NCBI RefSeq assembly: GCF_042684585.1
Contig: NZ_JBHULS010000001.1
Coordinates: 558,001 to 622,000 of the forward strand
DNA from: Algorimicrobium sediminis
GTDB lineage: Bacteria; Bacteroidota; Bacteroidia; Flavobacteriales; Flavobacteriaceae
Direction: 5' to 3'
Length of the DNA: 64,000 nt
Each line of letters begins with the position of its first letter. Position 1 is the stretch's first letter. Positions 33,201 through 41,500 of this stretch are shown here, piece by piece. The position numbers and the translations under genes are program-made. The notes under the pieces were generated by a model. The model did not search any database. It saw nothing but the letters and a program-made list of their open reading frames with translations, and had not been told where the DNA came from.

Positions 33201-36007
33201 TGGGTCGTAGCCGTACAGTTATTAAAATCTACTACGGTTATAGTATAAGTACCGGCTGCCGTAACTTCGTACTCTGGTACAGTTTGGAAATCTGTTGTAC
33301 TGTTAATATAGTAATAATATGGCGGTGTTCCTCCATTTGCAACCATGGTAAGCATACCCGGTGTACAGGTAAGCGGATCTGTAAGGGTGGCTATTACCGT
33401 TAGGGGATCTGGTGCTATTAAGGTTGTTGTTTCTGTGTAAACACAACCATCGTCCGTGGTGGCGTTTACAGTATAGGTACCCGCATTTAAATTGTTGAAT
33501 GTATAATCACTAGCCGCAATAGGACCAACACTGCTTATTACGCTACCACCTTGTATTAATTCAAAATAGTATTGCGGATTAACGTCGTTCATTTGAATAC
33601 TTATACTGCCTTGGTCGCCAGCACAAAGTGGTTGGTTGGTTAAAACATCGGCGGAGAAATCGCGATTACGGATTGGAATATCGGCCAGTGTAAAAATACA
33701 TGGATTAGTTACCCCAATTGGACGAATATGAATGGTGTATGTACCAGCCACTGCAATGGGAAAGACGTTACTGGCTTGGTATGGACCACCCACACCATTA
33801 ATACTAAACTCGTAACCAGCTGGTACACCATTTACAGTAATCTGACCATTTGTGGTACAGGTAATATCTCTGTGAACTTCTGTAGGCGTGAATAAATTTT
33901 GATATACATTAAAATAGAACTTTCTAAAACAACCGTTTTGATACATTACGGTTAGCTGGTATTGGCCTGCCGTATCGACGTTGAAGGTGGCACCAGTGCC
34001 TACCTCGTTCCATGTACAGGTAGGACTAGTATTTGGGCAATTTGCAGGCGCCGTGCCACAACTAGCTTCGTTTAGTACTTCCCAGGTAATACTGGTTGCG
34101 TCTGTAATGTTGGTTTCTAGCAGTACACTGTCTCCTGCGCCACATAAAAATATTTCCGGAAGTTCTTCGCCATTATTAGGGCAAATAACTACTTGGTTGG
34201 CGTAAGGTGTTATGGGGTTTGGCATGTTGGCCCCAAATAAAACCACATTAACTGTTTCTACGGTAGAAACGCATGGTTGTGGCGCGGTATTAACACTGGT
34301 GTAAATACCCGGCTGTGTAACGGTAATTGTTTGTGTTGTGCCAATAGGAGTTCCTGTTGTTTCGGTTCCTTGATACCACTGATAACTGGCGTAGCCATTT
34401 CCAGCAGTTAAGGTAATGCTACTGCCACAAAGTACCTCTTCGCGTTCAAAGGTACAGCCGTCTATATTTACTAAAAAGTTTGTAGAGCCTGGTGTTGGAA
34501 ATCCGCAGATATCAATATTAGAAACACTTGGATCTTCATTGGCTACTACGTTACCAGCGGTAACACTGCTATATGTTTGGTAAGCTTGATTTTGAATAAT
34601 ATTAGAACAGGCGTCTCGAAGTTGATTACATTCTTCAATAACTTTCACACGAATGCGAATTTCATAATTGGGGTCGCCTTCTTCCACTAAATTATCTGGG
34701 ATGTTAAATAATAGGGCATGCGTTGCGGCGTCGTATGTAAATGTTACGCCGGGTGCATTTGTTAAATCTACCGAAAGGAAATCGACATTTGTTGGTAATA
34801 CATCCGTAATGGTATAGCCGGTAGCACCATCGTTTCCAATATTTTGGAAGCCTAAAACATAATCTAATTCTTGTCCTAGAATAACGTTGCCATTATTAAT
34901 ATTTACCCCCGCTGTATTTTCTACATTTTTAGTAAGGTTTATGTCTGGTTGAATTATATCTACGGCAAATGCGTTGAAAAAATAAAAATAAACATCTTGG
35001 GTGCTTCCCAGTCTAATAGTTGCGGCTGTGTCTCCGTTGGCAATAACCGAGTTTCCTGGATTTGGGACATCTAAAATACCGGCGTCAAAGCCTAGTGTAT
35101 TGCGACTATTAGGTACACGGTTGTTAAACTCGCCTGCTAAATTGGTAATTTTACTATTGAAAAAGTTTCTATTTGGACGCTCTGGCGTATTCATGGTTGT
35201 GCCATTAATACGTAAATAATCCCCTTGAATTCTAAAATCGCCTTCCAAAGCCGAAAAAGCAAATTTAGCACGTACAGGCCCTACAGGAATGGTTCGGAAA
35301 CCAGAAACAGGTACATCTAAAGTTGTGGCACCACCAATAGCGCTAAAACCATCGAAAGAGACAATGGCTTTTCCAGGAAGTGCTGGATCTTCATACACTA
35401 CAAACAAGGACCAGCCCCCACAAAGTCCGGTTCCCCCATGATATCCTAAACTAGACGTCATGTTACCTACGGTATAGGTACCATTTGGATCTGCCAAACT
35501 TTGTACAAGTCCTGTAACATCTGCATAACAAGCGTAAGGTGTAGACCCGTTAGAACCAATAGGCGTGCTGACAGCGTCGTAAATAATTTCGCCTGTAATA
35601 TCGTTATAGCCACCTTGTGGTAGTTTTAATTTTATCTGATTTATGGCGCTTCTATCTGTTTCTTGGTAAATAGCGCCCCAATACAAGCCGGCATATAGAA
35701 CGTTGTAACAACTACCAGGAACCTCCAAATTGGCACTACTAGAACTAAAGGTAGTAGGGTCGTTGTCAATATCAATGTATTGCATGTTGTAATCGGAGTT
35801 GTAATTACTTGTTCCAAAGTACGGATCGTTTGGTGTGGTAGAGTTGGTGTCTCTGTTTATTATATTGTTTCCTATTAATAGGATGTCACCTTTTATATCG
35901 GCATCGAAACGCGGTGTAAACGGATCGTAATTTTGCGATATACTGTTTAGTGATATTAAGGCAAATAAGGCACTTAAAATTAGTTTAAAGCAGATAGGGT
36001 TTTTCAT
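24227..36007 (-). CDS. sprB: SprB-like giant gliding adhesin with T9SS type B signal
   Basis: A 3926-residue secreted repeat protein. A signal peptide (1-24) is followed by a beta-rich N-terminal domain to about 350, then a DUF11-like domain (about 355-500, INLTKNVENTAGVNINNGN, YTITDVLPTNVDF) and an Ig-like unit. From about 720 to 3830 come dozens of SprB repeats ending in variants of NLPAGTYTVTVTDANGC. A different domain interrupts the stalk at about 1175-1375. The C-terminus (from about 3845: PNVFTPDGNGENDTW, VYDRHGRVV, PLPTGDYWYVI) is the gliding-motility-associated type B sorting domain. In F. johnsoniae SprB (about 6500 residues) moves along the cell as a gliding adhesin. The name rests on repeats and operon order. 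Confidence 0.9.
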   Translation of the reverse strand: MKNPICFKLILSALFALISLNSISQNYDPFTPRFDADIKGDILLIGNNIINRDTNSTTPNDPYFGTSNYNSDYNMQYIDIDNDPTTFSSSSANLEVPGSCYNVLYAGLYWGAIYQETDRSAINQIKLKLPQGGYNDITGEIIYDAVSTPIGSNGSTPYACYADVTGLVQSLADPNGTYTVGNMTSSLGYHGGTGLCGGWSLFVVYEDPALPGKAIVSFDGFSAIGGATTLDVPVSGFRTIPVGPVRAKFAFSALEGDFRIQGDYLRINGTTMNTPERPNRNFFNSKITNLAGEFNNRVPNSRNTLGFDAGILDVPNPGNSVIANGDTAATIRLGSTQDVYFYFFNAFAVDIIQPDINLTKNVENTAGVNINNGNVILGQELDYVLGFQNIGNDGATGYTITDVLPTNVDFLSVDLTNAPGVTFTYDAATHALLFNIPDNLVEEGDPNYEIRIRVKVIEECNQLRDACSNIIQNQAYQTYSSVTAGNVVANEDPSVSNIDICGFPTPGSTNFLVNIDGCTFEREEVLCGSSITLTAGNGYASYQWYQGTETTGTPIGTTQTITVTQPGIYTSVNTAPQPCVSTVETVNVVLFGANMPNPITPYANQVVICPNNGEELPEIFLCGAGDSVLLETNITDATSITWEVLNEASCGTAPANCPNTSPTCTWNEVGTGATFNVDTAGQYQLTVMYQNGCFRKFYFNVYQNLFTPTEVHRDITCTTNGQITVNGVPAGYEFSINGVGGPYQASNVFPIAVAGTYTIHIRPIGVTNPCIFTLADIPIRNRDFSADVLTNQPLCAGDQGSISIQMNDVNPQYYFELIQGGSVISSVGPIAASDYTFNNLNAGTYTVNATTDDGCVYTETTTLIAPDPLTVIATLTDPLTCTPGMLTMVANGGTPPYYYYINSTTDFQTVPEYEVTAAGTYTITVVDFNNCTATTQIQVSEMAAPQFTVSNTNILCYGDDTAEIIFNVLNANGYTLAYSIDNGTTFSPNPVFSNLVAGTYETIIQYSINGNNCVTSPQTITITEPDNALTASGGVAESAGCGPSGEGRVRITNPQGGTPPYAYSFDNGLTYGPSNEAYLFPGTYTLYIQDANGCIFPMVVTINPEPTPPTIEITNTNFNCDGSGNATVTVNNNGGNFNYTYLLDGVENTNVPSNVFVNVPSGNHTVTVQYENITIPTYSNLLFEDFGEGRNTTTPGIAPAYCFHDQTIFPSLCPPFNNPRLEDNQYAVTSAIIPNNPNWHPYRDHTSNGTNPNGRFLAVNIGSAAGPNGILYSKPINNVLPNQDIIVDLYLANLLDVGVAGADPDFILELVDGSGTVIASQATGIIDNTVNAWQLRSVSLNPGSNTTLTFQIRSGSILYNGNDAAIDDINVYQVPIVCTTEVNFPIVIDSNQAFSAQVVSATDVSCFGSNDGQITLAAANFQLPYGFDYSIDGGTTWTNSTSSPVTISNLPSGTYNVNIRYDDTASTCSFSFIQTISEPNALLATATLSSPATCLSGATITASASNGTPNYQYQLEDDLGNVIIAFQTNNTFSNVLPGNYVVVVQDANGCQDPIDSVISIASPSIPVATIAATSDICFDAGTLASLEVLVTGGVAPYSYSINGGVFQAANTFTNLTPGTYAIVVRDAYGCESVAVTQTISNQLTANAVLTKGLDCSANPDAEIATSISGGLAPYNYQVSFNGGAFSGTTGVIGTNFNYATATNGTYQFLITDAQGCTVQTAVVSIDSLPVLNAPSVSVVQNNLCFGDNSGAISVTPSGGLTPYTISVLNTTTGTNYGNQTTGLEAGDYTITVTDANSCSTSATAVITQPNAISYTVSTTDITCNNPGGTSYGEILVTNVSGGTAEYTYYVSNNFGYSDSYTTTAGGEDHAFIILDFGIYTVEVIDANGCSEIQNNITIASPPSDLDIDITTLTANCATGGTAVITVTSVVSSGSYEFGILETNTIPYTTTYQPADAGTPETSTFTGLTPGVTYTFVVHDLVTDCYYFETATGPISTPSNLTTTLTTVNNVSCTGNADGNVSFTVANYDSAATAVTYEIFNYQSNVSTGISGTITPLSGGTETVNNAGPLAPGQYYILLSEVGGAYNNCSAASINFNITESTNALNIAANIVSADNCSVNAGVISATAQFGTPPYEYQLNVAGAPAPNASTWTGSSNNVFNVEGGAYDIYVIDAYGCIQATSIVMPTDTAPNISLAINATTICNSEGNFEIVITRDNTVGVAPFTYSVNGSAFTSYTEDAFNSFTISGLNSGTHTVTIQDANGCTETETVTILPPLSGLASTSLSASPDCGASDGIITLSPSGGSGSYSFNLFPVTPGVILTGNTYTNVPSGSYTVTITDTNTLCSVSIPVSIATPDLPNINPVVSNVTCNAGTDGIITVNLTGTNTDPVYTYEINGPVTVGPQTGNVFNGLPAGSYTITVTSGRGCTTTSVVTISEPNSMNVPSAIVSEFACTANTNTVVNASITITGVTGGSGSYINYEFIQSGTVLQSGTANVYNEANVLGGSYVINVYDSNGCVGTTTATINPYTELLMPTINIDSPINCNTAETITITPNFNGVTPSVLNYTVIGLNGNPYNVSQSTGTFTGLTIGSYSITVENPATGCLVETVHYVSDPNSFTVEANVVSNVTCFGANNGAVDITFIDENTVPTNDAGPFSYTILDALGNTVLTGSSPNAGPLSISGLEGGVYSLEATLTNNPFCPAQINFTITQPAAALALQINSTPVTCITSGDDGTISASASFGWGAPYSYQLSLGATVISAWSPTNTFTNLTPGTYTVSVRDINGCEISTSETLVAPAAISGNLTAVPTALPCFNDANATLTVSGVTGGYGSDYVYTLINTVSGISSGPQASPVFTNIPAGSYFVTISDPWNCSNPTNTVTITQPSNVATGVVSIVNMPTCSSDAEIQITVSGGTAPYTFSTDGITFNPLNPSSTYVVGPGTYQYYIQDANGCNTTITNEITIDPVIPVTVNLDLSGSTINCSGGANGTIVATATNGLGNYSYELVDTNTNTVIQGPQANGIFQNISAGNYMVNVSSGVDCTGASAPISIANPNPLVVSTSKTDISCFGLTDGSITLNATGGTGTIQYAISPNLNQFVNTNVFTNLAAGTYDVIAQDENGCYDVFQIEIIEPDPLQAVFGTIADELCVNEGNGAITINITGGSGSYLVSLDNTNFTTVTGNTYTFTGLSGNTFYQIYVTDSNSCYINPPLEYFMPPAVEVIPSTSIALTCNANVPGNTVTINVNPEVLGAVTYSLDAINFSANNVFSNLTAGSYTAYVQHTNGCTQSVNFTIDALDPITATAATTANILCAGDSSGSIEVSAMGGTGTLEYAISPNFVFQTANVFNNLPAGTYSILVRDTISCEVSLTNLVVTEPSSALSATISGTPETCLNANDGSISVSLAGGTAPYFTSLDGVNFTQDVFDFNNLSGGNYTVYVQDANGCSLAPLSYTVAGGVAIQGSVTVANTCNNNITSNEITVTVNPTVSNSVQYSLDGTTFSNSNIFTNLAAGTYTAYIQHSNGCTELVPFTVTSLPVVTLNTVPTNLLCHGANNGSITVTATGGTNVFTYAISPNFVQTTENTFNNLAAGSYTVRVYDETGCYSEDTVVINEPAPLQANLVTVYEELCVDDNNGAIEISIPNGAGTPPYYTSLNNPNNFVQDQFIFDNLDGGQTYTIYVQDANNCQFTLDVTLQAPASLNAQANVAYLCEDNRVTITVDPSSANNVTYILNGNISQTSNVFTNVPAGLHEVEILHNQTGCFETVSFFIETVMPLGLTLEETDINQITATASGGSGSYTYYFNGIDNGSSNVFTFYQSGTVFVRVVDANGCEVERILPVVFVDVTIPNVFTPDGNGENDTWTPMNTENYPNIQTLVYDRHGRVVANLRQGQSWNGEYQGNPLPTGDYWYVISLGSARDNREFVGHFTLYR
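24705..26855 (-). repeat. Three-copy higher-order repeat inside sprB
   Basis: Three consecutive units each hold the same ordered trio of SprB repeats: one with GTxxYAISPN and NGS near its opening Cys, one with ELCV-NGAI and YVQDANGC, and one with VTYSLD, AGSYTAY and QHTNGC. Matching cysteine codons fall at 26810, 26081 and 25370, giving periods of 729 and 711 nt (243 and 237 residues). Confidence 0.8.
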
Positions 36008-36057
36008 AACTTTTGGCTTTGTAGCATCGGGGAATGCTTTTATTTAGTCATAATTTA

Positions 36058-38499
36058 TTAATCGATATTGATACTCATAATCCAAATTTTACCGGTATAG
36101 GTATTGTTTAATTTGGAGTGAAAGGCTTTAGAGGCACTACGCCATTCATCAAACCTTTTTAAATACACGTAGGTATATTTATTTCGGGGGTTTTTAAAAT
36201 ACGCTGGGTCTAAACCTTGCGCTTTTAAAGCGTTTAAAAAGTTTTCGGCATTGCTAAATTGCGAAAAGACATTTGCTACTATATAGTAGCCAGGTTCTAC
36301 CCCTATTAAGGAAAGGTTGACATTTTTACGTCGTGTTTCTGTATCGTAATCATCATCGAACTGCTTAACAGGTTTTTTGGTTGTAGCATACGTAGTTTTG
36401 GATTCATTGTTTTTGGTTTTAGGGGTTATATTTTTATTGTCTGCAATTGTTGTTTTATCAATGTTTGTAGTCTCGCTAGGACTGGTTTTAGGTGTTGTTG
36501 TTGCCATGCTGTCCTCTGTAGGATTATTGGAACTATTCGCCGCTATCTGGGATGCTTGATTGGCATTTTGGTTGCTTCCAGCTATCGTGCTGGTAGCTCC
36601 TAAACTGTCTGTTTTTGGCGTGCTACCAATAGCCTTGTTTTCAGGTCTTGAAATAGGAAGACTGGTAATTAATCGGTTACCTAAAACTTTTTCCTTTGAA
36701 ATACTATCGTCATTTCGGTTGGAATTGCTGCCCGATGCTTTGGTTGCATTTGGTGTTAAAGCAGCCAGACCACTAAAAGTGATAGTCTCGTTATTATTTG
36801 GTGGTGTATTATATGGGTTCGTGTTGGAAGTTGTAGCTGGTTGTGTATTGTTGTAAATGCCAGTTGAATGGCTATCTGGATTGTTAACGTGAACGATATA
36901 TAAGGTGTTTTCTGGGTTTTTAGCGTAGGCAATATTGTACGCCGAAACAGCATCGGCTAATCTCTCAAAACGAGAAATGGAAACAAGAGGCTGCTGGCCG
37001 TTCTGGCTGGGTGCTTCGGAAACTAGGTAAAAACCATTTTCAGCATTTTTAAGATCGTCTACCGATTGTGGTTGAATCTTTTTTACTGGTGGGTTGGCAG
37101 ATTTTAAAACGATTGTTTTAATGTCCGTGCTAGGTATGGTTTGCGCTTGCTTTTGACGCTGTGCGTAAGCTTGCAAATTTTTAATACGGTCCTCTAATTC
37201 GGCCGCTTTTAGAGTGTTTAGCGCTTGTTCTTGTAGTAAAATATCTAATAAATAGGCATTTTCCGCATCCAACTGTTTTTGTAGTTCGGCTATACGGTTT
37301 GCCTGTGCTTGTTTTAAGCTGTTTAAGTTGTTGTTAATCCCGTTGTTATAGTTTGTGCGGTACTGATTTTGCACCTTTTCCAAACCATTTGAACTTGTTG
37401 TGGTGGTTGTGCGGGTAGTAGTAGTTTCGGTGGTTGTGGTTGTGGTGGTTGTTTGCGTTTCTGTTTCTGGGTAAGCAGATTCAAAAACCATGGTTTCAAT
37501 AGGATTTTCAACGTCATTAGTTGCAGGGTTTAATGGTTTCTTTTTGGATTGTGCAACATACTTTCTGTTGGAAGCTGTACCAGAATTACCAATAGCAAAC
37601 ACTAAATTTACCTCGTGTGTTGGCCCTAAATTAACAAGACCTTCTTTTGTGGTACGCTCGTAGATATAACCAATAGATAAACGCTTGCTTAAATGCGCGC
37701 CAATTCCAGCTCCTACACCGTAGTAATTATCAATGCCCAATTGCAACCAACCCATTTTAGGGAAATTGGTAAGTACCGATCCGCCAAAGCCAGTTCCAAA
37801 CGATTCGTTCATTTCTGCAACAAGTGCTAACCGCATGTTTGTAGCTTCAAATAGTCCAGTGGCGCCAAAAAAATCGTGGGTATACTGAAGTTGCGCGGAA
37901 TATGTTTTATTAATGTACTGGGAAGCCATTTTACTGGTTTTAAAATCGTAGTCCACCAAATTTTCAGCATAAAAGCCTAAATCGAATTGCTTAAACGATA
38001 AATTAATTCCTGGTTTAATAGTAACGAGCGAAGTGCTTCGGAAGGATAGTAACAAAGGGTCGTCCTGGGCGGTTACGGTGCGGTTATTGGCTATACCACT
38101 ACTGTAGTAAGCCAAATTAAAGCCAAATGCCAAACGCATTGTATTGGTTAAACGAATGCTATGTGCGTAATTGCCAATGGCGCCAAAGCTATTTATAACA
38201 CCTGTACTTTGTTGGTAAACACCAATACCCAAACCAGTTTTGTCATTAAAGCGCCCTGTATAGCTTAACATATATGCCTTTGGTGAATCGTTAAACTCTA
38301 TCCACTGGTTTCTGTGGTACATGGATATGTAGGCCCTGTCTTCGCCAACAAACGAATAGGTTGGGTTTTGTATAAACCTATTGAACTTAATATTGTTTTG
38401 GGCCGGAACGCTAAAAGTAAGCACAGGCATTTCCTGCGCTTTTATGAAGGTAAAAGCAGCTAATAAACATACAATAAGTAAAATATATCCTTTTACCAT
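36058..38499 (-). CDS. sprD: SprD: PorP-like barrel fused to long tail with two SPOR-like units
   Basis: An 813-residue outer-membrane protein. After a signal peptide (1-21), residues about 22-305 form a PorP/SprF-like beta barrel (RFIQNPTYSFVGEDRAYISM, GLGIGVYQQSTGV, FGTGFGGSVLTNFPK). Then come a threonine run (about 348-368), a Gln/Ala-rich coiled coil (about 390-450), a SPOR-like unit (about 487-540, NGFYLVSEAP then ISRFERLADAV), a Ser/Thr/Asn-rich linker, and a second SPOR-like unit (about 737-810, PGYYIVANVFSQFSNAENFL). The tail would be periplasmic and could bind peptidoglycan. Position between sprC and sprB matches sprD of F. johnsoniae, where it supports SprB function. The sprD name rests mainly on position; the barrel is much clearer than the exact orthology. 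Confidence 0.78.
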   Translation of the reverse strand: MVKGYILLIVCLLAAFTFIKAQEMPVLTFSVPAQNNIKFNRFIQNPTYSFVGEDRAYISMYHRNQWIEFNDSPKAYMLSYTGRFNDKTGLGIGVYQQSTGVINSFGAIGNYAHSIRLTNTMRLAFGFNLAYYSSGIANNRTVTAQDDPLLLSFRSTSLVTIKPGINLSFKQFDLGFYAENLVDYDFKTSKMASQYINKTYSAQLQYTHDFFGATGLFEATNMRLALVAEMNESFGTGFGGSVLTNFPKMGWLQLGIDNYYGVGAGIGAHLSKRLSIGYIYERTTKEGLVNLGPTHEVNLVFAIGNSGTASNRKYVAQSKKKPLNPATNDVENPIETMVFESAYPETETQTTTTTTTTETTTTRTTTTTSSNGLEKVQNQYRTNYNNGINNNLNSLKQAQANRIAELQKQLDAENAYLLDILLQEQALNTLKAAELEDRIKNLQAYAQRQKQAQTIPSTDIKTIVLKSANPPVKKIQPQSVDDLKNAENGFYLVSEAPSQNGQQPLVSISRFERLADAVSAYNIAYAKNPENTLYIVHVNNPDSHSTGIYNNTQPATTSNTNPYNTPPNNNETITFSGLAALTPNATKASGSNSNRNDDSISKEKVLGNRLITSLPISRPENKAIGSTPKTDSLGATSTIAGSNQNANQASQIAANSSNNPTEDSMATTTPKTSPSETTNIDKTTIADNKNITPKTKNNESKTTYATTKKPVKQFDDDYDTETRRKNVNLSLIGVEPGYYIVANVFSQFSNAENFLNALKAQGLDPAYFKNPRNKYTYVYLKRFDEWRSASKAFHSKLNNTYTGKIWIMSINID

Positions 38500-38500
38500 G

Positions 38501-41500
38501 TTATTTTATTAGTGTTATAGAGCCTTTTTGTGTAATTTCATTATCCTCCAAAATAGTGTAGTAATACACTGGTTGTTTGGTGGAAAATTCGAAATCTGCA
38601 GGTGGCCAGTTATTCATATAATTGCGTTGTCTGAAAACAACTTTACCTGTAGAATCATATATAATGACGTCTACTTCTTCTTTGGCTACATATTTATTTG
38701 GAAGCCCCCATGTGTCGTTTATACCATCATTATTTAGGGTAACAACATTAGGTATTGCTATGGCTTTATTTTCTACTTCTGTAACAATAATCTCTTTGGT
38801 AACCTCGCAACCATCTATAATTCCCGTAAGTAAATAGATACCTTCTTCTGTTACCACTAAAGAATTTGTATTGCTTACTGTGGCATTGTTGAAGGTCCAT
38901 GTGTAGGTGTCGGCGCCTTCGGCAATTATTGTTAAACGTGTATTTTCTATAAGGTTAATGGCATCTGGATAATTAATACTCAAAGCGTCGGCATTTAGCA
39001 CGGCTACTGTTACCGTATTTGAGGTTACCACACAGGTGCCTGAAGTCACCTCCAAATAATAATCGCCTGCCTCGCTAACTTGTTGCTCCATATTTGAGCT
39101 CAGAGGTGTATTGGTTGTGGCATTTATCCATTGATAAGAAAATTGCGAATTGCTAATGTCTGAAAACAAGGTTGTATTGGGATTGCTCTCGCAAAGAATG
39201 CCAGTAGATTGTATGGTTACAGCATCTAAAAATCCTAAAGTAATGGTAACAACATTAGAGGTAATAACGCCTATATCTGGAATTGTAATGTCCAAATAAT
39301 AGTCGCCGTTAGCATGAAAGGCATCAATTGGAAGTGTGTTGCTTGTTTCGGCAATAAGGGGAGAACCGTCTTTAAACCACTGTAAGGCGTAGTTATACGG
39401 ATTGTTGGTTAAGTTAATGGTTTCTGTTTCAGTTTCCGCATACAAGTTAGTTAAAGCTAACTGGGTGTTTAAACTTACGCACTCTTGATAGTTACTGCTT
39501 GGGGCAATGGTGGCTACAAAGTTATTTGGATAGCTTACTGTAAACACCACATCTGCCTCCATAATACACCCAATAGTTTGTGTAACAATTACTTGGTAGC
39601 CACCGGCCGTGCTTGCATTAAAATTGGCGGTATTGGCTCCAATTATTGGCGTTCCGTTTTTGTACCACTGAAAATTTGGCTGTAGCGCATCTGTTTGAAC
39701 AGCAAGGGTTTGAGTATCGCCCGGAATAAGCGTGGTGTTAATGGGTGCGAGTGGGGTAACACTAATAAAAGACTCTTCTATAATTAGCGTGTTGGATTCT
39801 TTAGTACAACTTCCTGTATCAATAATTAGTTTGTAGCTACCTGTTTGGTTTATTTGAAGCGTAGAAGCATTATTGGTTGTGAGTAACGAGCCATTTAAAT
39901 ACCATTGATAGGTAAAGCTGCTATTATTTATATTACTATTTATATCCACTTGTGGGTTTTCTGAACAAAACAGGCCGCTTGAAGTAATAATTAGAGGTTG
40001 ATTGGTATTCAGGTTTGCAGGAATACTATTTGAAGAAATTGTACCAAATTCCGTTATGTTTATTTCTAAATGGTAATCCCCGTTATCGCTGGTATCAGAA
40101 AGATTTATTTGTGTGCCAGTCTCGCCTGGTATTGGGGTATTATTTTTAAACCATTGTGCGGTAAACACGATATCTGGATTGTTTAAAATATCAATAGTTC
40201 CGGTAGTAGTTATGGCTTCAAATACAGATAAATTAATAGGAAGCGTACTGCTAGAACAGGCGTTATAACTGGCATCTATAGCTATTTCAATATGATAATC
40301 TATAGGGTTCTCCAATAAAAAAGTTTTTTCTGAAATAAGTGTGCAATCTTCAGTTTGGCTAGCAACTACTTTGTATAATCCTGGCTGATTGGTGGTTAAA
40401 GAAGCTGCTGTTTCACCCGTAATTAAAAGGTTGTTTCGAAACCATTCATAACTTGGAAGTGCAGCATCTGTAGAAACCGAAATGGTTTTGCTTTCGCCTG
40501 GCAAAATAACATCGGAAGCGGGGTTTCCACTAAAAATGTTTATTTCGCCAAATACAAGAACTAAATCGTTAGACATGCGGGTACAGCTTCCGGAATTAAT
40601 TTCTAATGAAAAGGTTCCCTCTATATTAGTTTGGTATGTTGGTAAAGTTGCTCCAGAAATAGGTGTACCATTTAAAAACCATTGGTAAGTGTATAAACTA
40701 CTCGACACATTGGCATATAAAGAAGTCGTTTGGCCAGAGCAAAAGGCACCCGAGTTTTCAATAATAATGGGCTCAATACCTAAATTTATAGTTAGATTGT
40801 TTGAGGTAATAATCCCAAAATCAGGAATGGCTACCTCCAAATTGTAAGTGCCATTTTCCGCTGCATCTAGTAGGTTTAAAGTAGTTTGATTGCCTGCGCT
40901 AACTGGCACACCATCTTTATACCATTGGTAGCTATAATTATAGGTGTTATTTAATATATTAACTGTACCTAAAGAAGTTTGAGCTAAAAACTGATTAATT
41001 TGTAATGTTGTGGAAGTGCTAGAACACGGAACATAATCTGTGGCAGCAGCAACAGTTAGGTTAAACCCTGTTGGATAATCCAATTGAAACAAGACATCTG
41101 TTTCTAAATTACAAGCCCCCGGTTCTAAAACGTTTATGCGGTAGATACCAGCTTCTACTGCGTTGTAAGTAGCGCTTGTAGCACCAGAAATGGGCGTGCC
41201 ATTTTTATACCAAGCGTAAACAGGATTGTTGGCAGTGGTGCTAACACTTAAAACTTTGGTTTCGCCTGGAATAATAATATCGGTAGTGGCTGTATTTGGT
41301 GTTGCTGTAATACTAGAATTTTGAATGCTAATACTGTTAGAATTATTTTGGCAACTACCATTGCTTATTTCTAGGTAGTAAGTTCCGGCCTCGGTAGTAG
41401 CATAGGTAGGCTGGTTGGCACCAGCAACAGGATTACCATCTTTAAACCATTGATAATTGTAATTGGTGGCAGTAATACTGCTAGTAAAAGTAACTGTTTG

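Noticed and set aside
25166..35219. Several plus-strand ORFs of 60-105 codons opposite sprB
   Set aside because: They are antisense shadows of the giant gene: no start context, no signal peptide or domain, and codon use unlike the neighbours.
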